Of a DNA stretch of 64,000 nucleotides, positions 13,726-28,780 are shown piece after piece. The notes beneath the pieces are model-generated. The model saw only the letters and a program-made list of their open reading frames with translations, was not told the DNA's origin and made no database searches. Origin of the DNA: Atrina japonica. Lineage: Eukaryota > Mollusca > Bivalvia > Pterioida > Pinnidae. The stretch's first letter is position 1. Each line of letters opens with the position of its first letter. The stretch spans positions 632,001 to 696,000 of the forward strand of contig BROG01000133.1 in NCBI GenBank assembly GCA_030159075.1, in the 5' to 3' direction. Position numbers and translations under genes: made by a program.

Positions 13726-16700
13726 TGAGACAGAGAGAGAGAGAATGGAATATTAATATTGTTCATACATGATACTTAGCTTTTTTACGCTTTATAACTT
13801 TATCATTGATTTTAATTTGCTATAACACATGTATACCGGAGCCAATCAAGAAAAAGATGAGGTCTTTCACCTTGCAGGTGTATTATTACATATGCCTATC
13901 AAGTTTCAACATGATATATTGTCAGGATTTCTGACTATGATGATCAATTTCAGATAACTGATCTATATTCCTTCTTCATCATGAGTTCATGTTTCTTTAT
14001 CACTGCCATTTCTCCAAGTGGAAATGAACCTTTTAATGCCATGTAGAATAATATTGCATTTCTTCTGATAATTTTTTATTCATTTTCTTGTCATTGTTCA
14101 ATATAAAGTTGACAAACAAAATACATTATGTTGTAATTTCTCAATTGTAATCAGAGAACAGATCTTAATCACTGAGGGAATGTATCAGATTAAATCTTCA
14201 GTGAGATACATATATTGTTTATTTATATGCAGTTTAAAAGATTCTGTTGTTTACTCAGGTACATCTAAGCTATCTAGAGTACTGGTATTGGTACACAGTG
14301 TCTGATTATTATATGTAAGGTAATAGATCTAAGGTGTTCCTGCTGGTATGTCTAATGTCAGACATACAGGATGGCAGGTTAATTCTATGGATGTAAAATT
14401 TAGCCAACAAATTGACAATAAGCTGTCAAGGGAGGGGGGGGTTAATCAATAAATGTACTCACATCCACTTGCAGCTGAAAGTATGTGCCGTGATCAACTT
14501 TAAATGAAATACTACATTGTGGTTGAAATATTTTGGCAATTTTAGTTTTTATTCCAAAAATAAAATCCAGAAAGAGAAAATAAATAAACCAGGAAAATAA
14601 ATCCCATACAGTATCCCTACACATATGTACATACATATGTACCTGAGAACAACTTCTACTAATTATATAATTAAATTGCTTAATATCTGACATACATGTA
14701 TCCTTATATATCCTTATTTCATATAACCGTTTATGTAATAGTACAAGCAAGTTTTGTTATTATTTCTTATAATTTGATATGAATTATTATTAACTTGTAC
14801 CTATGCTTTTGTGAAAATGTGTAAGCCTCACTGTTGCATTTTTATTATTGTTTTCTATATCTATATAAAATGTACCAATAGACCTATGGTCTAAGGATTG
14901 AAATAAAGATACAAATGAAATATACAGAGATGCTGAAATATTTTGAATCATGTCAAACATTTAAACTGACAAACTTTCACAATCTATCAATCTGAAAAAA
15001 AAATTGTCAGTTGAAAAAAAATAAAAACAATTTGAAAAGTTTATTTCATCCAACCACCGCTTTCATGATATGGAAAAATGTATTTTGATTTTACATGTAT
15101 ATACTGATATCTTCTCATTTCATGACCTACATGTATGACAATACGATACAATTTACAGTCAACTCTTGTTATAACAACCAGGCTGAGATCCAGTAAAATT
15201 GCTGTTAGTGTTATATGCTGTAATATCAAATTTCTAGCCTTGGTGCAAAAATAAGATTGCATGAACATTCTTTGTTGTTGAACCCCTATTAAATATTAAA
15301 CCAGACTTCTATATGGTTGCAAGAATTATATAAAAGGACTACAACAAATTAAATTGTTTTTATTGTTATTTTCATTCTATCAATTTAATAAATTATGGCA
15401 ACAATTTTTTATTTTTGATGTTTAGCCATTATAAGAAGTCAATTATACAGGTAAAATCCATGTTTGTTGTTGAAAATCACTGTTATATCAATCAAATTAA
15501 CATGGATGTAAATCTGTTCCCAATTTCAGCTTCAATTTCATGAATGATTTAATGTAAATGCAAATTTTGCTCACATTAATTTTCACTCTCTGAACATTAA
15601 CTCACAACATGGATTGACTTCATTTATTTCAAGTTTTACAAACAGCATTAACTGTACATGTATAGCCAAAATAGTATAATAAAAGTTGAGCTTGAGTACT
15701 GAGTAAATCTGGTGACTTCAAGCCCTGTATTTTGTCCTATTTTAAATCACCAAGATGTGATCCAAGTCAAAATTTTCAACATGCTGACCATCTCTTTCAT
15801 GCTTGCATAAACAAACACTCTATGACAAATAACACATACATGACCATGTACTGGTTCTCAGGAGTGTGGACAGTGTGGTCCATGGAAATAACAAAAAACA
15901 CCCAAGAATTTGCTGAAAATGCCAGAAGTAGCACCAAAAGCATCAATACATGTATATATAAGGCAAAAACTACTATGCATCCAAATTCTGTAAAATTTTA
16001 CATCAGTGAACAATCACCAATAACCACATGTACAACATGTACAACATGTAAGTTGTTTGCTTGATTTATTTTGGTGATTTCGGAGCTTTTTATTTTGTTT
16101 TCTGTAAATTTTTGGTGTTTTCTGTATTTCCACAGACCCTGGACAATGAGCCCTAACTGAAGCTTTTGCCCAATCTGTAGAATACACAGCATCTCTGCTG
16201 ATATTTGTGTACATACCTGAGAGAACAACTTCCACTAAACAGCCCTCCTTTACATCTGTAGGACTAGTTATATGTTGAAGGATATTTGGACTTGTATTAT
16301 CATGCCTAAAGAGTAAAATCTTGTCCACCAAGCTGTAGAAACCATGTTCTGGAAACTGAAAAGAGCACTAACTTACATATTATGTATCAAACAATAAAAC
16401 TGTGTACATCAAAATGTAGAAATCATGCTATGGAAACTGAAAATAGCACCAAGTTAAATATCATATTTATGTACATGTACATTTATCAAACAGTAAAACC
16501 TTGTCCACCAAACTGTAGAAGCTATACATGTATCCTGGAAAATGAAAGTAGCAACAAAATAACTGTAATACATTTGTATATCATATATTACATATTCTTT
16601 CTCTAACAAATTATCCCCCAATATCATAAGAAGCTAACAAATCTCAAAACTTACATTTGCAAGACACGACTCCCCATGTAAATGAGTGACATTTTGCGAT

Positions 16701-19700
16701 GGATATTTACCATGTGTCTTGTTATCAGACACAACAATAATACAATACATGCACATTAATAAAATCTACACACACACATATATAAAAGCATTATGAGAGT
16801 ACAGGTGTATCCATATCCCATTCTAGTGAAACCTTTCTAAACAAACATTCCTAGACTTAGAATACTGGTGAATCAAAACATATCCCCTTCCTGTGAAGCC
16901 TTTATAAACAAGCATTCCTAGACTTAAGAGTACTGGTGAATCAAAACATGTCCACTTCCTGTGAAACCTTTATAAATGAATGGTGAGCAATTTCAAAACT
17001 TAAAACCAAACCATAACCTGATGGATGTGTGGATAAACAGACAGATGAAGACATCCCCCCTATTCCCCAAGTTTCAGGGTCTTGTTGAAATGCAAATCTT
17101 GCTAAGCTAATAAAATATATTTTGGTATTTCATGGCTTTTCCAAATCATATGTACATAGGATTATACCTTTAATCTCAATCTCTATGACGAATTCTGTAG
17201 TATGTATTTGTTATTTCTGCATCTGAACTTGATATTTTTGTTTTATGCCACACTGACTCGAACAATTTTTCAGGTACATGTATAACATGATATTGGCCAG
17301 TTTTAAATGGTGGAGGAGAGAATCTGGGCCCCGAGACCAAAAACATTCTCAAAAGTTAAGAATTTACTCATCTGAGTAAAAAGCGAAAACTCACAGACCA
17401 TTAAACCACTTTAGAATCTTCTCAAGACTGTCAGGAGGCAGTGTAAATGTAGTCCAGGACTTATGTCCTAATTTATGTATTGAATCACTTAATTTCGATG
17501 TTTGAATATTATTCTTACTATAATCTATGATTAATTATTTAATAATAAACCAAGCGGTATCAAAAGCAAATAGGCAGCATGGGGAATAGACAAATACCTT
17601 TTTAAAAACATTGTTAAATGCCTATACATGTACATAACTGAAGTTAGTAATTTATACACATAAAATGTATTACATGTATGTATATACAATGCATAGGCGT
17701 CGGAACCGGGGGGGCTAGGGGGCTTTTTTTGCAAAGATAGACATAGGTGTTGAAAATTGGGGCTTAGCCCCCAGACGTTTCTGGCGTGTGTGTCTTAAGT
17801 TGGTTTAGCCCCCCCACTTTCAATTTGCTTCCGACGCCAATGCAATGTAATAAATGATATTCAAGATGCAAGTAAGTTAATTCAAGTACATATGATACAT
17901 GACTAGGGACATACACTGGGGCACATGTACCAGACTAAATTTACACTGTCCCTATTGTTAATGTAAACAAACTTCGTATGACCAAAACAAGGCAACAGAG
18001 AAAGTGTTGGTCTCCTAAACCTATTTCGCTCAAATAACACATTGTTTTCAAAAGTCAAAGGATTAAACATGTCCCGAAATACTGTAGGACGACAATGACA
18101 ATGACATTATTTATTTATCCCAAGGTGAACATCCGCCATTTTCGCTGTTAAGAATTACTAAAGTCAGCTACAGACTGTACTTAAGTATTTTATCACTTGA
18201 GAAAGAAATTGGTCTAAGAATTTCTTTATGGTCCACAACTTTACCTAAGATGACAAAATTTTAAAGGATTGAGTAAAATCTTGAAGCAAGTAAAGAATTG
18301 TCTAAAAATAGTTTTATGGCCCTGGGCCCAGGTTACAATGTTCTTATGAAGAGACCATTGCCCTTCGGCAAGTAAACTCCCTAACTTTATCACATAATCA
18401 GCTCAGGTTCCAGCAGAGATCGCACTTGCATTGACCAGAAGTGAGAGACAGAGCAATGCTCTAACCACTCGGCCATCGGCCCCAATTGAGCTTAAAATAT
18501 CATTCTGTAGACATTTCTATTCTACCTGTAAACATTGAGAGTATACATATATAATATTATATAAATAATTTGTACACAAAAATATAGAAGTCCGAAGATA
18601 AACATTGATACAGGTACATGTACACAAAATCATGTGAGTAAAAAAAAACAAAGTAAATATGAAACATCAACCTGAAAATGAAATAAAAACAAAGGTCTGA
18701 AAACAAAATGAATATGAAACATAAGTAACAAGTAATAAAGGTCTGTAAACAAAGTGTATATTATACTGTCAACCAAAAAATAAAATTAAAATAAAAGTCT
18801 GTGAAGATAATGAATATGAAACATTAAACTAAAAAAAAGGTAAAAATAAAGATGTGTAAATAAAGTGAATATGAAACATCAGCCTGCACATAAAGTTAAA
18901 ATAAAAATGTGTAAATAAAATGAATATGAAACATCAGCCTGCACATAAAGTTAAATTAAAGATGTATAAATAAAGTGAATATGAAACATCAGCCTGCACA
19001 TAAAGTTAAAATAAAGATGTGTAAATAAAGTGAATATGAAACATCAGCCTGCACATAAAGTTAAAATAAAGATGTGTAAATAAGGTGAATATGAAACATC
19101 AGCCTGCACATAAAGTTAAAATAAAAATGTGTAAATAAAGTGAATATGAAACATCAGCCTGCACTGTTAAAATAAAAATGTGTAAATAAAGTGAATATGA
19201 AACATCAGCCTGCACATAAAATTAAAATAAAAATGTGTAAATAAAGTGAATATGAAACATCAGCCTGCACATAAAGTTAAAATAAAGATGTGTAAATAAA
19301 GTGAATATGAAACATCAGCCTGCACATAAAGTTAAAATAAAGATGTGTAAATAAGGTGAATATGAAACATCAGCCTGCACATAAAGTTAAAATAAAAATG
19401 TGTAAATAAAGTGAATATGAAACATCAGCCTGCACATAAAGTTAAAATAAAAATGTGTAAATAAAGTGAATATGAAACATCAGCCTGCACATAAAATTAA
19501 AATAAAAATGTGTAAATAAAGTGAATATGAAACATCAGCCTGCACATAAAGTTAAAATAAAGATGTGTAAATAAATTGAATATGAAACATCAGCCTGCAC
19601 ATAAAGTTAAAATAAAAATGTGCTAATAAAGTGAGCACAAATACAAAACTGTCACCTTATCATCTTACCATAAAAAAGTTTAACCATCACCAAACAATTG

Positions 19701-22700
19701 TAACTTACTAATCCTGGCCTTTTTCTGCTATTTTGGGGAAAATGCTATTGGCAACATTATTGGGAATTTTAAAGTGTTTTTGTGTCAAATTGGGGAAAAT
19801 AGTTTGCAAACATGTAAATTTAAATGGTCTCTTTTTAAATACATTTTTCCTGCATTTTTATTTTTCATTACATTTAGGATTTATTTACGTCCCAACTGGG
19901 TGCATTGGGAAAAGGGCTAATATGTATATTGCCTATTGTTACTATATTTACATGTATAGAAATGGGTCTGTAATGATAGACAAATATAGCTTAAATTGTA
20001 ACTTGCACCACACTGGTAAGATTAATAATAATAAAATCAGGACATAAAACTTGTCATTAATACAACTTACATGAATATCAGTCATATAGAAATTGAAGGA
20101 TATGTTTTGCACATATATCCTAACTACGGTACATTATCATTTACCAGAAACTTACTGAGGTTCAGTACCATTACATTGTATGAACTACATGTATCATTAA
20201 CCATTCAAGTTTAATGTGATAACATTTTGTTTATTAGTGTCAAGAGTTTTTAATTTTCCATATTCTATATTCAAGAAAATCTGACAGTAATTGAAAAAAA
20301 AATTATATATAAAAAACACACACACACAAAAATCAACCACTTACAGAGTAGCATAAGAGTTCTAATTTTTTTGTAATTATACAAATTGCAAATATTTTCT
20401 AAACTGCAAGTTACTCTACTGTGCACTGTCATACACAACAGGTAGTCTGTAAGAAAATTCTGCATAATCACAAATTTTCATCATTCAATCATGGTGGAAT
20501 TTTGTGTTGCTTGCAGCATTTTTGGTAAGAGAAAACTTTTTTCAGCATGTATTTGAAATAAGGCCCAAAACTGTTCAGATACTGAAATGTTTTGTGTCAG
20601 ATAATGAGAACAAGATTTCCTTTTCTCCCCATCTTCAATCCAAGATCTACATGTACTTGCTGAAAACAATAATATTCTCAAGTCTGTGCTGAAGTGGATT
20701 AGCTGAAGTTAAGTAAAATACTCTGACTTGAGTATTACTGGAGTTTTTAATATGTGGGCTTGAGTTTCAGTACAATGTCGGCCAAAACATTTGCATTTTT
20801 CTGCAGTCTCATGGTATTGTTGACAACTGTATATCCTCAGTATATTATTCTAATTTACAAGACTTAAAAACATAAGGGAACTCTGCCAATACTAAGAACT
20901 ATAGCTCATTCATATAGATTTGAAAGTCCCATAACTCTGACAAACATTGCAGAATGTTGGCCATAAACAAATTCCTATACAAGAAACTCAAGTTATTTGT
21001 CATAAAACAAAATGTTATATAGAGACAAATGGACAGAACCAAATCAATATACATGTAGTGGACAGAACCAAATCAATATACATGTAGTGGACAGAACCAA
21101 ATTAATATACATGTAGTGGACAAAACCAAATCAATATACATATAGTGGACAGAACCAAATCAATATACATATAGTGGACAGAACCAAATCAATATACATG
21201 TAGTGGACAGAACCAAATTAATATACATGCAGTGGACAGAACCAAATCAATATACATGTAGTGGACAGAACCAAATTAATATACATGTAGTGGACAGAAC
21301 CAAATTAATATACATGTACTAGTAACTCACTACTATATATCTTTATCTTTTACAACCATTGGTAACAACAATTGCTTTGTCAGGATATTTTGGATTGATA
21401 AAGAAAAAAATATATATGCAAGATCCACCTAATCAATATGGAACAAATACTGATGATATAATTCAAAACAATTCAAAAGTTTGAGAATTTGATTGCAAGA
21501 GAAGGCCCCCTGTAGTGATGGAATTACAATGATTACTCAAACACTACAAACATACACATGTTAATATTTTGGCAAAAACAAAAGAGGATGAAAATCATTT
21601 GGCCTACAACAATGGAATACAATTATAGAAGCCTACTCTATAAAATACATCACATAATTTCGCACAAGATACCTTAGAGCATCAATAAACAGATGCTTGG
21701 TAACCAGTATGGGTCCATCAGTCTCTCAACAAGAATATAATCTTATCTCTAAGACCTAAACACTTTCATAAGCATTGTAAGAGACTATTACATGCATACA
21801 ATATGTACAATGGAGAAGGCATATTACAACAAAGAGATGTATTTGAATTGCTCAGTCTCCCTGTCTAACATGACAAAGTCTTCAAACATATGATGCTTGA
21901 GTCAACATATGAGAACCAGTTTGACCAAACTGTTTCAGAATCTGTTTTATGGGTGTCCGCCCAAGTATTCCAAAGCACCGATAGCTTGAAGGTCTGATAG
22001 TCCAACGGCCCGATAGTGCAAAGGTCGTATAGTATGAAAATTCTGCATTTTAATATTTTATAAATGGTCCTATAATCGGAAGGCCAAATATTCCAACATG
22101 GCAATGATTGGAAGGTCTGATAGATCCACGGTTTAAGGGTCCAATAGTCCCAAGGCCCTATAGTCCAAAGGTTAAGCGAATGGGAATCTAAAAGATGGGA
22201 TGAACCTTTTATACAGCTTCTTAAATTTTTATAACTTTGATTTAATACAAACTCAGCCATTTCTGTTGACCTCCCCTCCCCCTCTTTCAGAAAAAGAAAA
22301 AAAAAAAGGGAAAGAAAATATGTGGGTCACAGGAACTACCATGTGGATATGATTGCTATCAACTCCGGGCTAGTGTCACAAACACATTCTTTTAAAATAA
22401 CTGTTGTTTTTCTGTATTAAACCTAAGGTTAAACCTAAAATTTTTTGTAATGAAAAACTAAATATGTTCAAGTATTCTAATCGAACAATGCTATCATTAC
22501 CCATGAATACCTTTACTTCCTGCACGGACTTTTTGATTTAGCGGCGTGGCATTTCCACTCTCGCCATGATAGGAGAACGTAGTAAACTTTTGTTGATGTA
22601 AAAGCACTTTTATACAGACTGTGGTAAGCTAAATATATTTGTTTTACTATCATTATCATAGTTTGTGATAATAATTTTTATTTGAAATTCAGTTTTATAG

Positions 22701-24517
22701 TGTAGGTAAACGTTAATGTAAGTCATTATATGACAATTGGTTAGTGATTGTTTAGGGCATCATTTATGGTTTTAGTCTGCAGTCACATGTTAACTGTATG
22801 GCTATTGAGAATGACAATACTTTCTTAGATTTAGTGAGTAATTACACTTAATAGTCGGTAAGGTAATGAACTTTGATTTTTAAAGATTAAAGCAACCACA
22901 GTAGAGTCACTTATATATTTTGTAGCTTCTTATGGAGGGGAACTACAGCCTGCCTAAATCAGAGTAAGGAGCGTCCCCAGATTTTTGTTTGTCATTCGAT
23001 GTATCAGCCAAGCAATACAGTGCCTGGAACTTTGTATGACATTCATTCACAAATTTTGTTGGCAGCGCATAAATTAATTATAACTTAGTGGTTTTTCATG
23101 TTTCATTGGAATTGACTACAGTGTCTGAAATTGTGTATACAGTGAAGTGGTAGCTGAACTTGATTCCCTAGGACAAATGGTGCTGTAGATTGTGTTGACT
23201 ATTGTACTACCAAACGATATATTGTGTATACCGGGAAGTGGGAAGTAGTAACTGAAAAATACTGTTGAAACCGGAAGTGAATGTGTTTTTCTGGAGATTT
23301 TCTCATGGTTTGAATTTATAGAAAATTGTGGGGGTTTTTTTCATATTATAATTTTTGTGCCTAAACTGACATTAGTAGTTTAGTAGATTGGAATAAGATT
23401 TTTTTTGTAATAACAATTTTTGTTGTTGTTGTGGTTACTAGTTTAAAATATTCATATTGGGTATTATCATATCATCATTCATTGTGAATAATCATAATAT
23501 CATTTTTTGGGGTGATTTTTTTCTTTGATATTTGTTGTTTAAATTTCATTTTTTTTTTTTTTTATAAATAAATTTATTTAATTGTAAATTAAATCTTAGT
23601 TTTTTTTGTTGGTTGGAATCACCGCTCTTTCCCGTTACAGCTAGTTTAAATCCTTCTTAAGAAAAGATTACTTTCAAGACTTAAGTCAGTTGCCGTATTT
23701 ATTCTTGTTTTCGATATCCCCTTTCCAAGAAAAGTTTAAAGGGCCTATATTTTCTTTTCTGGAACCAATAGATGCTTTGTCATCAAAACGAAAGATGATT
23801 ACAGAGCAGAGGCCAATGGCAGTTAACGCGAGTGACTTTACAAATCTTGGATATGCAACCTGTTTGGGGGAACTATATATCGGATCTTCATACTCTCAGA
23901 CCTTTGGGCCTTAGGACTAATGGACCTTCGGACTATCGAAACCTCACTTATCAGGCCTCGGGACTATCACACCCTCAAAATACTGGGTGGTCAGCTTTTT
24001 ATGCCAGGCTCATGTGATTCACTAGCATAAAGAAGAACAATGTAACATCAAGAATACTATTAATGTTAGTGTTACTGTTTGCTTTACACAACACTAGAGT
24101 GGTCCCACCATTATACAGATTACTGGTACTTTGAATTTTAACAGTATAAATAATATCATTTGTGGATATTATATATATACATGTACATTAGACATTACAT
24201 GCTCTGTATAAAATCTTCCCTCATATGGGAGGTCTTGAGTCATGACCATGTTCATCAGATAATTAAATAATAAATACATCTATTTACTTTTTATTAAAAT
24301 GGAAGACACTAATATATAATATTTCAAAAGACTTACATGTATAAACCTTAACCCAAGGAAATATTGTTAACCTCACAAAAACTGACATACACTGTTCTAC
24401 AATGTACATGTATATATACTTAATTTAAAGTGAAAATGAATTACTTGTGATGGTTCAAATTCCAATTTCCTGTGTAAGATGCTACTCCTAAGCAAATCAA
24501 TTGTATCAGATGAACAT

Positions 24518-24603
<86 letters not shown>

Positions 24604-24806
24604 ATAAGTATACTTAATAAAAGGGAAGACTCATGATCAATTTGATTAAATTTAGGGCTACAGTCTATATACATGTACATACATTATGGTAGACATTTAA
24701 CCACTTTGCAAATATATGGAAACTTAAGTCTCATTCCATAAATTCTGACTAATGAATATGAGTGCAGTGATAGTATAACAATTATCACACAAACACACAT
24801 GCACGA

Positions 24807-24842
<36 letters not shown>

Positions 24843-27800
24843 TACGGTATATCTTCTTTGCACTGCAAGTAAAACCAAGCACCTACTAATTAATAATTAG
24901 CTAAAAAGTAAAGTGTCATATTTCAACTGTCGAGCGCAATTAAATTAATGACCATAAAGAAATTCTTTTATTAGCTTCATGCACAGGTATACATGTAGTT
25001 ATCATTAACAGATCTCTGTACTGGAATTTTATACCTACATATATATGTACTGTACATCAAATTACAAACATTTGTACTAAGTACATGAAATTATTTCTCT
25101 GTAAATTTTAGTAATTACATCAAACACATCAAATGCAGCATGTACAAATACAATTCTTGTAAATATGACTGAACATACACATCTATGTATTACTTACATA
25201 AAAAAAAGAAAGTGTCCGTGATAATGCTGATGTAAAAACAATATATTTTTACAAATCCTTTGCTAAATAGATAGTGAGAGTAATGAGTTCATTTTGCTTG
25301 AGCATTTACTGGTAAGACAATTTCATCATCAGTTTCCAAATCAACTCGCGCCTGTGTCAGCTATCATTTCTTAACATAACCAAACATTGACAATCAGTTT
25401 ACAATGTTGATAGGCTGTCACAGAGCACCTGCTTTCTGTCTCTCATTGCAGCCATCATTAAAATGTTGAATCCTTTAGAGATTATTTAAAAATATACATA
25501 TGATATAAGTTAAACTACAGAAATAGTGATATTTTATTTTAGGACAGGGCCAGTCAGTACTTTGTATATCATGTCCTTAAATTAATCTTCAAGCTACTAC
25601 ATGTACATGTACAGTGGTGGGACATAAATGAGTTCCCAAAGTTTATTTTTACTACATGTATATATTAGTAGTAAAATCATGTTTTTCAATAAGCCCTCTA
25701 AATTCCACCATTTATCCTATCTTAACAAAACTTGATTCACAGGAACTTGAGGTCCCAGTTCTCACATGCTAGAAATCTTATTGCAATCTATTTATTATTT
25801 CAGGGAAATGCATCATTCTTCATCAGAGAAAATTTCTAGCGACATCACTTCGATGTTTATTACAAAGATAAGGAATGGATTTATGATGTAATTCATAAAC
25901 ACCAAAATAAAACCATTGACACCTAAGTAATTTATGGATGTAAACAAATGAAAATATTATCAAAATTAGGCCCATATTTGTAGGGTTAAACATGTCATTT
26001 TTCATTTATTTTGGATGTCTACTAACTTAGAGGACAAAATCAAACCAATGCAAAATTACTAAGAATATATAGTGAAGTACATGTTTGAGAACTAACTTTT
26101 GTCCCACTACTATACATGTACAATCATTGCTTAAAACTGAACAAAAAATCCACAAGATGCTAAATCTGAAAACAATACAAGTTATCAGAAAACATTTCCA
26201 TATGGTGACACCCACATGAAAGGCTTCTTTTTAGTGACAACAATGATGCCTATCATCTTTAATAAGAGAGGACTGGAACTTGGCCAACTGTTTGAGGGTA
26301 CCACTCTGAACTATTACATCTTTCGGACCTCTACTCTAGTCTGTACTGATCTAGTTATTCCTGGTCTAGTGAGCACTGGTCAAGTTAGTAGATGCCTATT
26401 CAACACTGGTCTGGTCAGTAGTGGTCTAGTTAGCACTGGTCAATTCAACAGTGGTCCAGTTAGCATTGGTATAGTTAGCACTGGTCTAGTTAGAACACTA
26501 CTGAGCTAGTTTACATTGGTCTAGTCAGTACTGGTCTAGTAAGCACTGGGTCTAGTCAGTACCGGTCAATTCAGCACTGGTCTAGTTAGCACTGGCATAG
26601 TCAGTACACAACTGGGCTAGTTAACACCGGTCTACTCAGCATCAGTCTAGTCAGCACTGATTCAGTCTGTACTGCATGTACCAGATGTTCAAAAATATTT
26701 GTAACATACATGTATATGTATGAACCATATCCCCAACAACTGTCTGCTGTATCAGACAGACCTCAATGATGACACTTGTCCAGCTGTTGGCTACCATATC
26801 ATACATGTACTGCAGTCAGACAATTAAAATTGCATAGCATTTGTCCAACAGCAGAAGCTAAAATCCCCAATATCAAAATCTAGTCTTAAAAGTAACAATT
26901 GCTGTACAGATAAAATGACATTTTACACCAAGACTGTTATTAATTTTTATCTAATTACCAGAGAAGTGTATACAACAAATTGTTTAGATACATGTACATG
27001 TATAATTGTAAAATAAAATGCAATAGAATAACAAAAAATAATGCATTCCTTTTTGGACAAGTCCACAACTCTTGCATTCAGACATGAAGATTTTCTGACT
27101 ACTTGCCCAGCACGACAAATAATATATTAAAGGATTGTTGACCCCTGCAAAATTTTCAATAATCTTTTTATCATTATTTTGTTCATGACCTTGACTTTTC
27201 ATCTTGAATCTCTGTCACAACAACCTATGTATAATTCTGAATAACTTTCTAATGTATCAATACTTTTAGTTTATACTTTAATAGACCTTGACTTGTGACT
27301 TAAGGACCTTTATCAATGCATCAGTGATTTTTACCGTAACATCACAATTGATAACTTTTCTCATTTTATACACAAACAAATGACATCATAATCAATACCT
27401 GCTACGAGGGGTGGTAACTCTGGATAATGAAAATACCTAATATACACTGTTCAAAATATAAATATCTACCATTTTACTTAATAAGCCATATACATAAAAC
27501 CAAAGTGTGCCAATTTAAGCACCCCTAAATGAGCTTGGGGTCATGTAACCTAAATATGTAACATGTGAAGGTGCAGAAGGATAACCAGAGAGACAATGGA
27601 TGTGTACATCAGTCAAAAAACTTCACTAGAGCCTGCAGCTCAGGCTTAGGCTAACAAAACAACCCAGATAATGAGGCAGTACAATTGTTATGTGTTAAGC
27701 TAGTACAATATTACTATACTGTTGTTAAATCTACAAATAAAGAATAGACAAACTAAAAGAAAATATTATGTGGATATGGGATTTACTGTAACCCTGTGCT

Positions 27801-28748
27801 ACCATTAAATCTCTTGCTAATCACCACATCAAAATGGCCATCTGGAAAATTGTTATGACATTGAGAAAACAGTGAGGAAAAAAAGATTAAGAATAAATTT
27901 ACCAGAATTAATTTATGGATACAAATCATATCACCAAAACCCAACAAAATAAACAATTCTCTTTGAAAAAAATTAAATTGCATTGCAATATATGTAAATC
28001 CTCCATGAAAATAATATTAAATGAACACAATTACAAGAACCACTATCATTTGTTCAATCAAAATGTGAAATTCTGAAAAAATCCAAATAAAAAAACAGCT
28101 CCTCAAGCAGTGTCTGTTAAGTGATATGTGATTAAAATGCAAAAGAGGATTAGTGCAAATCTACTTCACAAGAAATATTTATAACTGTTTGATCAGAGTT
28201 ACACAGTATATGGACTACTCCAAGTAAGGTAATAGTTGTACATATTTACAAATTGTAATATCAGTAACCTGTATAAAAGAGAAACAGGTGCCAAATTTAA
28301 AACTTTATGTAAACCCACCCTGTATGTCGTCACTAAACATAATTACACATCAAATGTACATGTACATGCATATATATCAAGTACATGTATATCATTCAAC
28401 TATACATATTTAATAAGTAAGAGGACTCTGAAGACCATTTAACCCTTTCAACCCAGCAGACCATAATAGACTGGTCTTAAACAATAGAATAGAATATACC
28501 GCTCAGATATTAAGGGGTGAAAGGATTAACGTCTAGATTCTTATAAGTAAACATGTTCTTCATAAAATTTCAATCACATCTGCATCTAAATGTAGGACAG
28601 TAACTCTGACCAAATTTGCTACAAACAAATGTCACACACATATTACCTTCTTTCTCCCAGACATGCATCTTGTCCCACCATATATATCTTGGACCTTCAA
28701 ATATATACATTTTGTATGTACTTACATCTACATGTAACTAAATATGAC

Positions 28749-28780
<32 letters not shown>

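Larger units (their letters stand above)
7506..16216 (-). other. PRKD intron 2
   Basis: It contains two SINE copies (8684-8978 and 9535-9702), a dispersed repeat fragment (10085-10418), a TA microsatellite, the 30-bp array with higher-order structure (11161-12395) and a GA microsatellite (13643-13744). I see no other feature in 7506-8683, 12396-13642 or 13745-16216; the ORFs there look random. Confidence 0.85.

Noticed and set aside
18411..18486. tRNA-Ser/Leu-like gene
   Set aside because: Only box A is good; box B is degenerate and the flank matches a SINE body.
23690..23914. 74-codon frame near the right edge of the 22-24 kb interval
   Set aside because: No domain, no start or splice support; listed only as part of the unassigned interval.
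24441..24680. Tyr-Ile repeat protein frames at TA microsatellites (also 62596-62832)
   Set aside because: Translation of (TA)n only.
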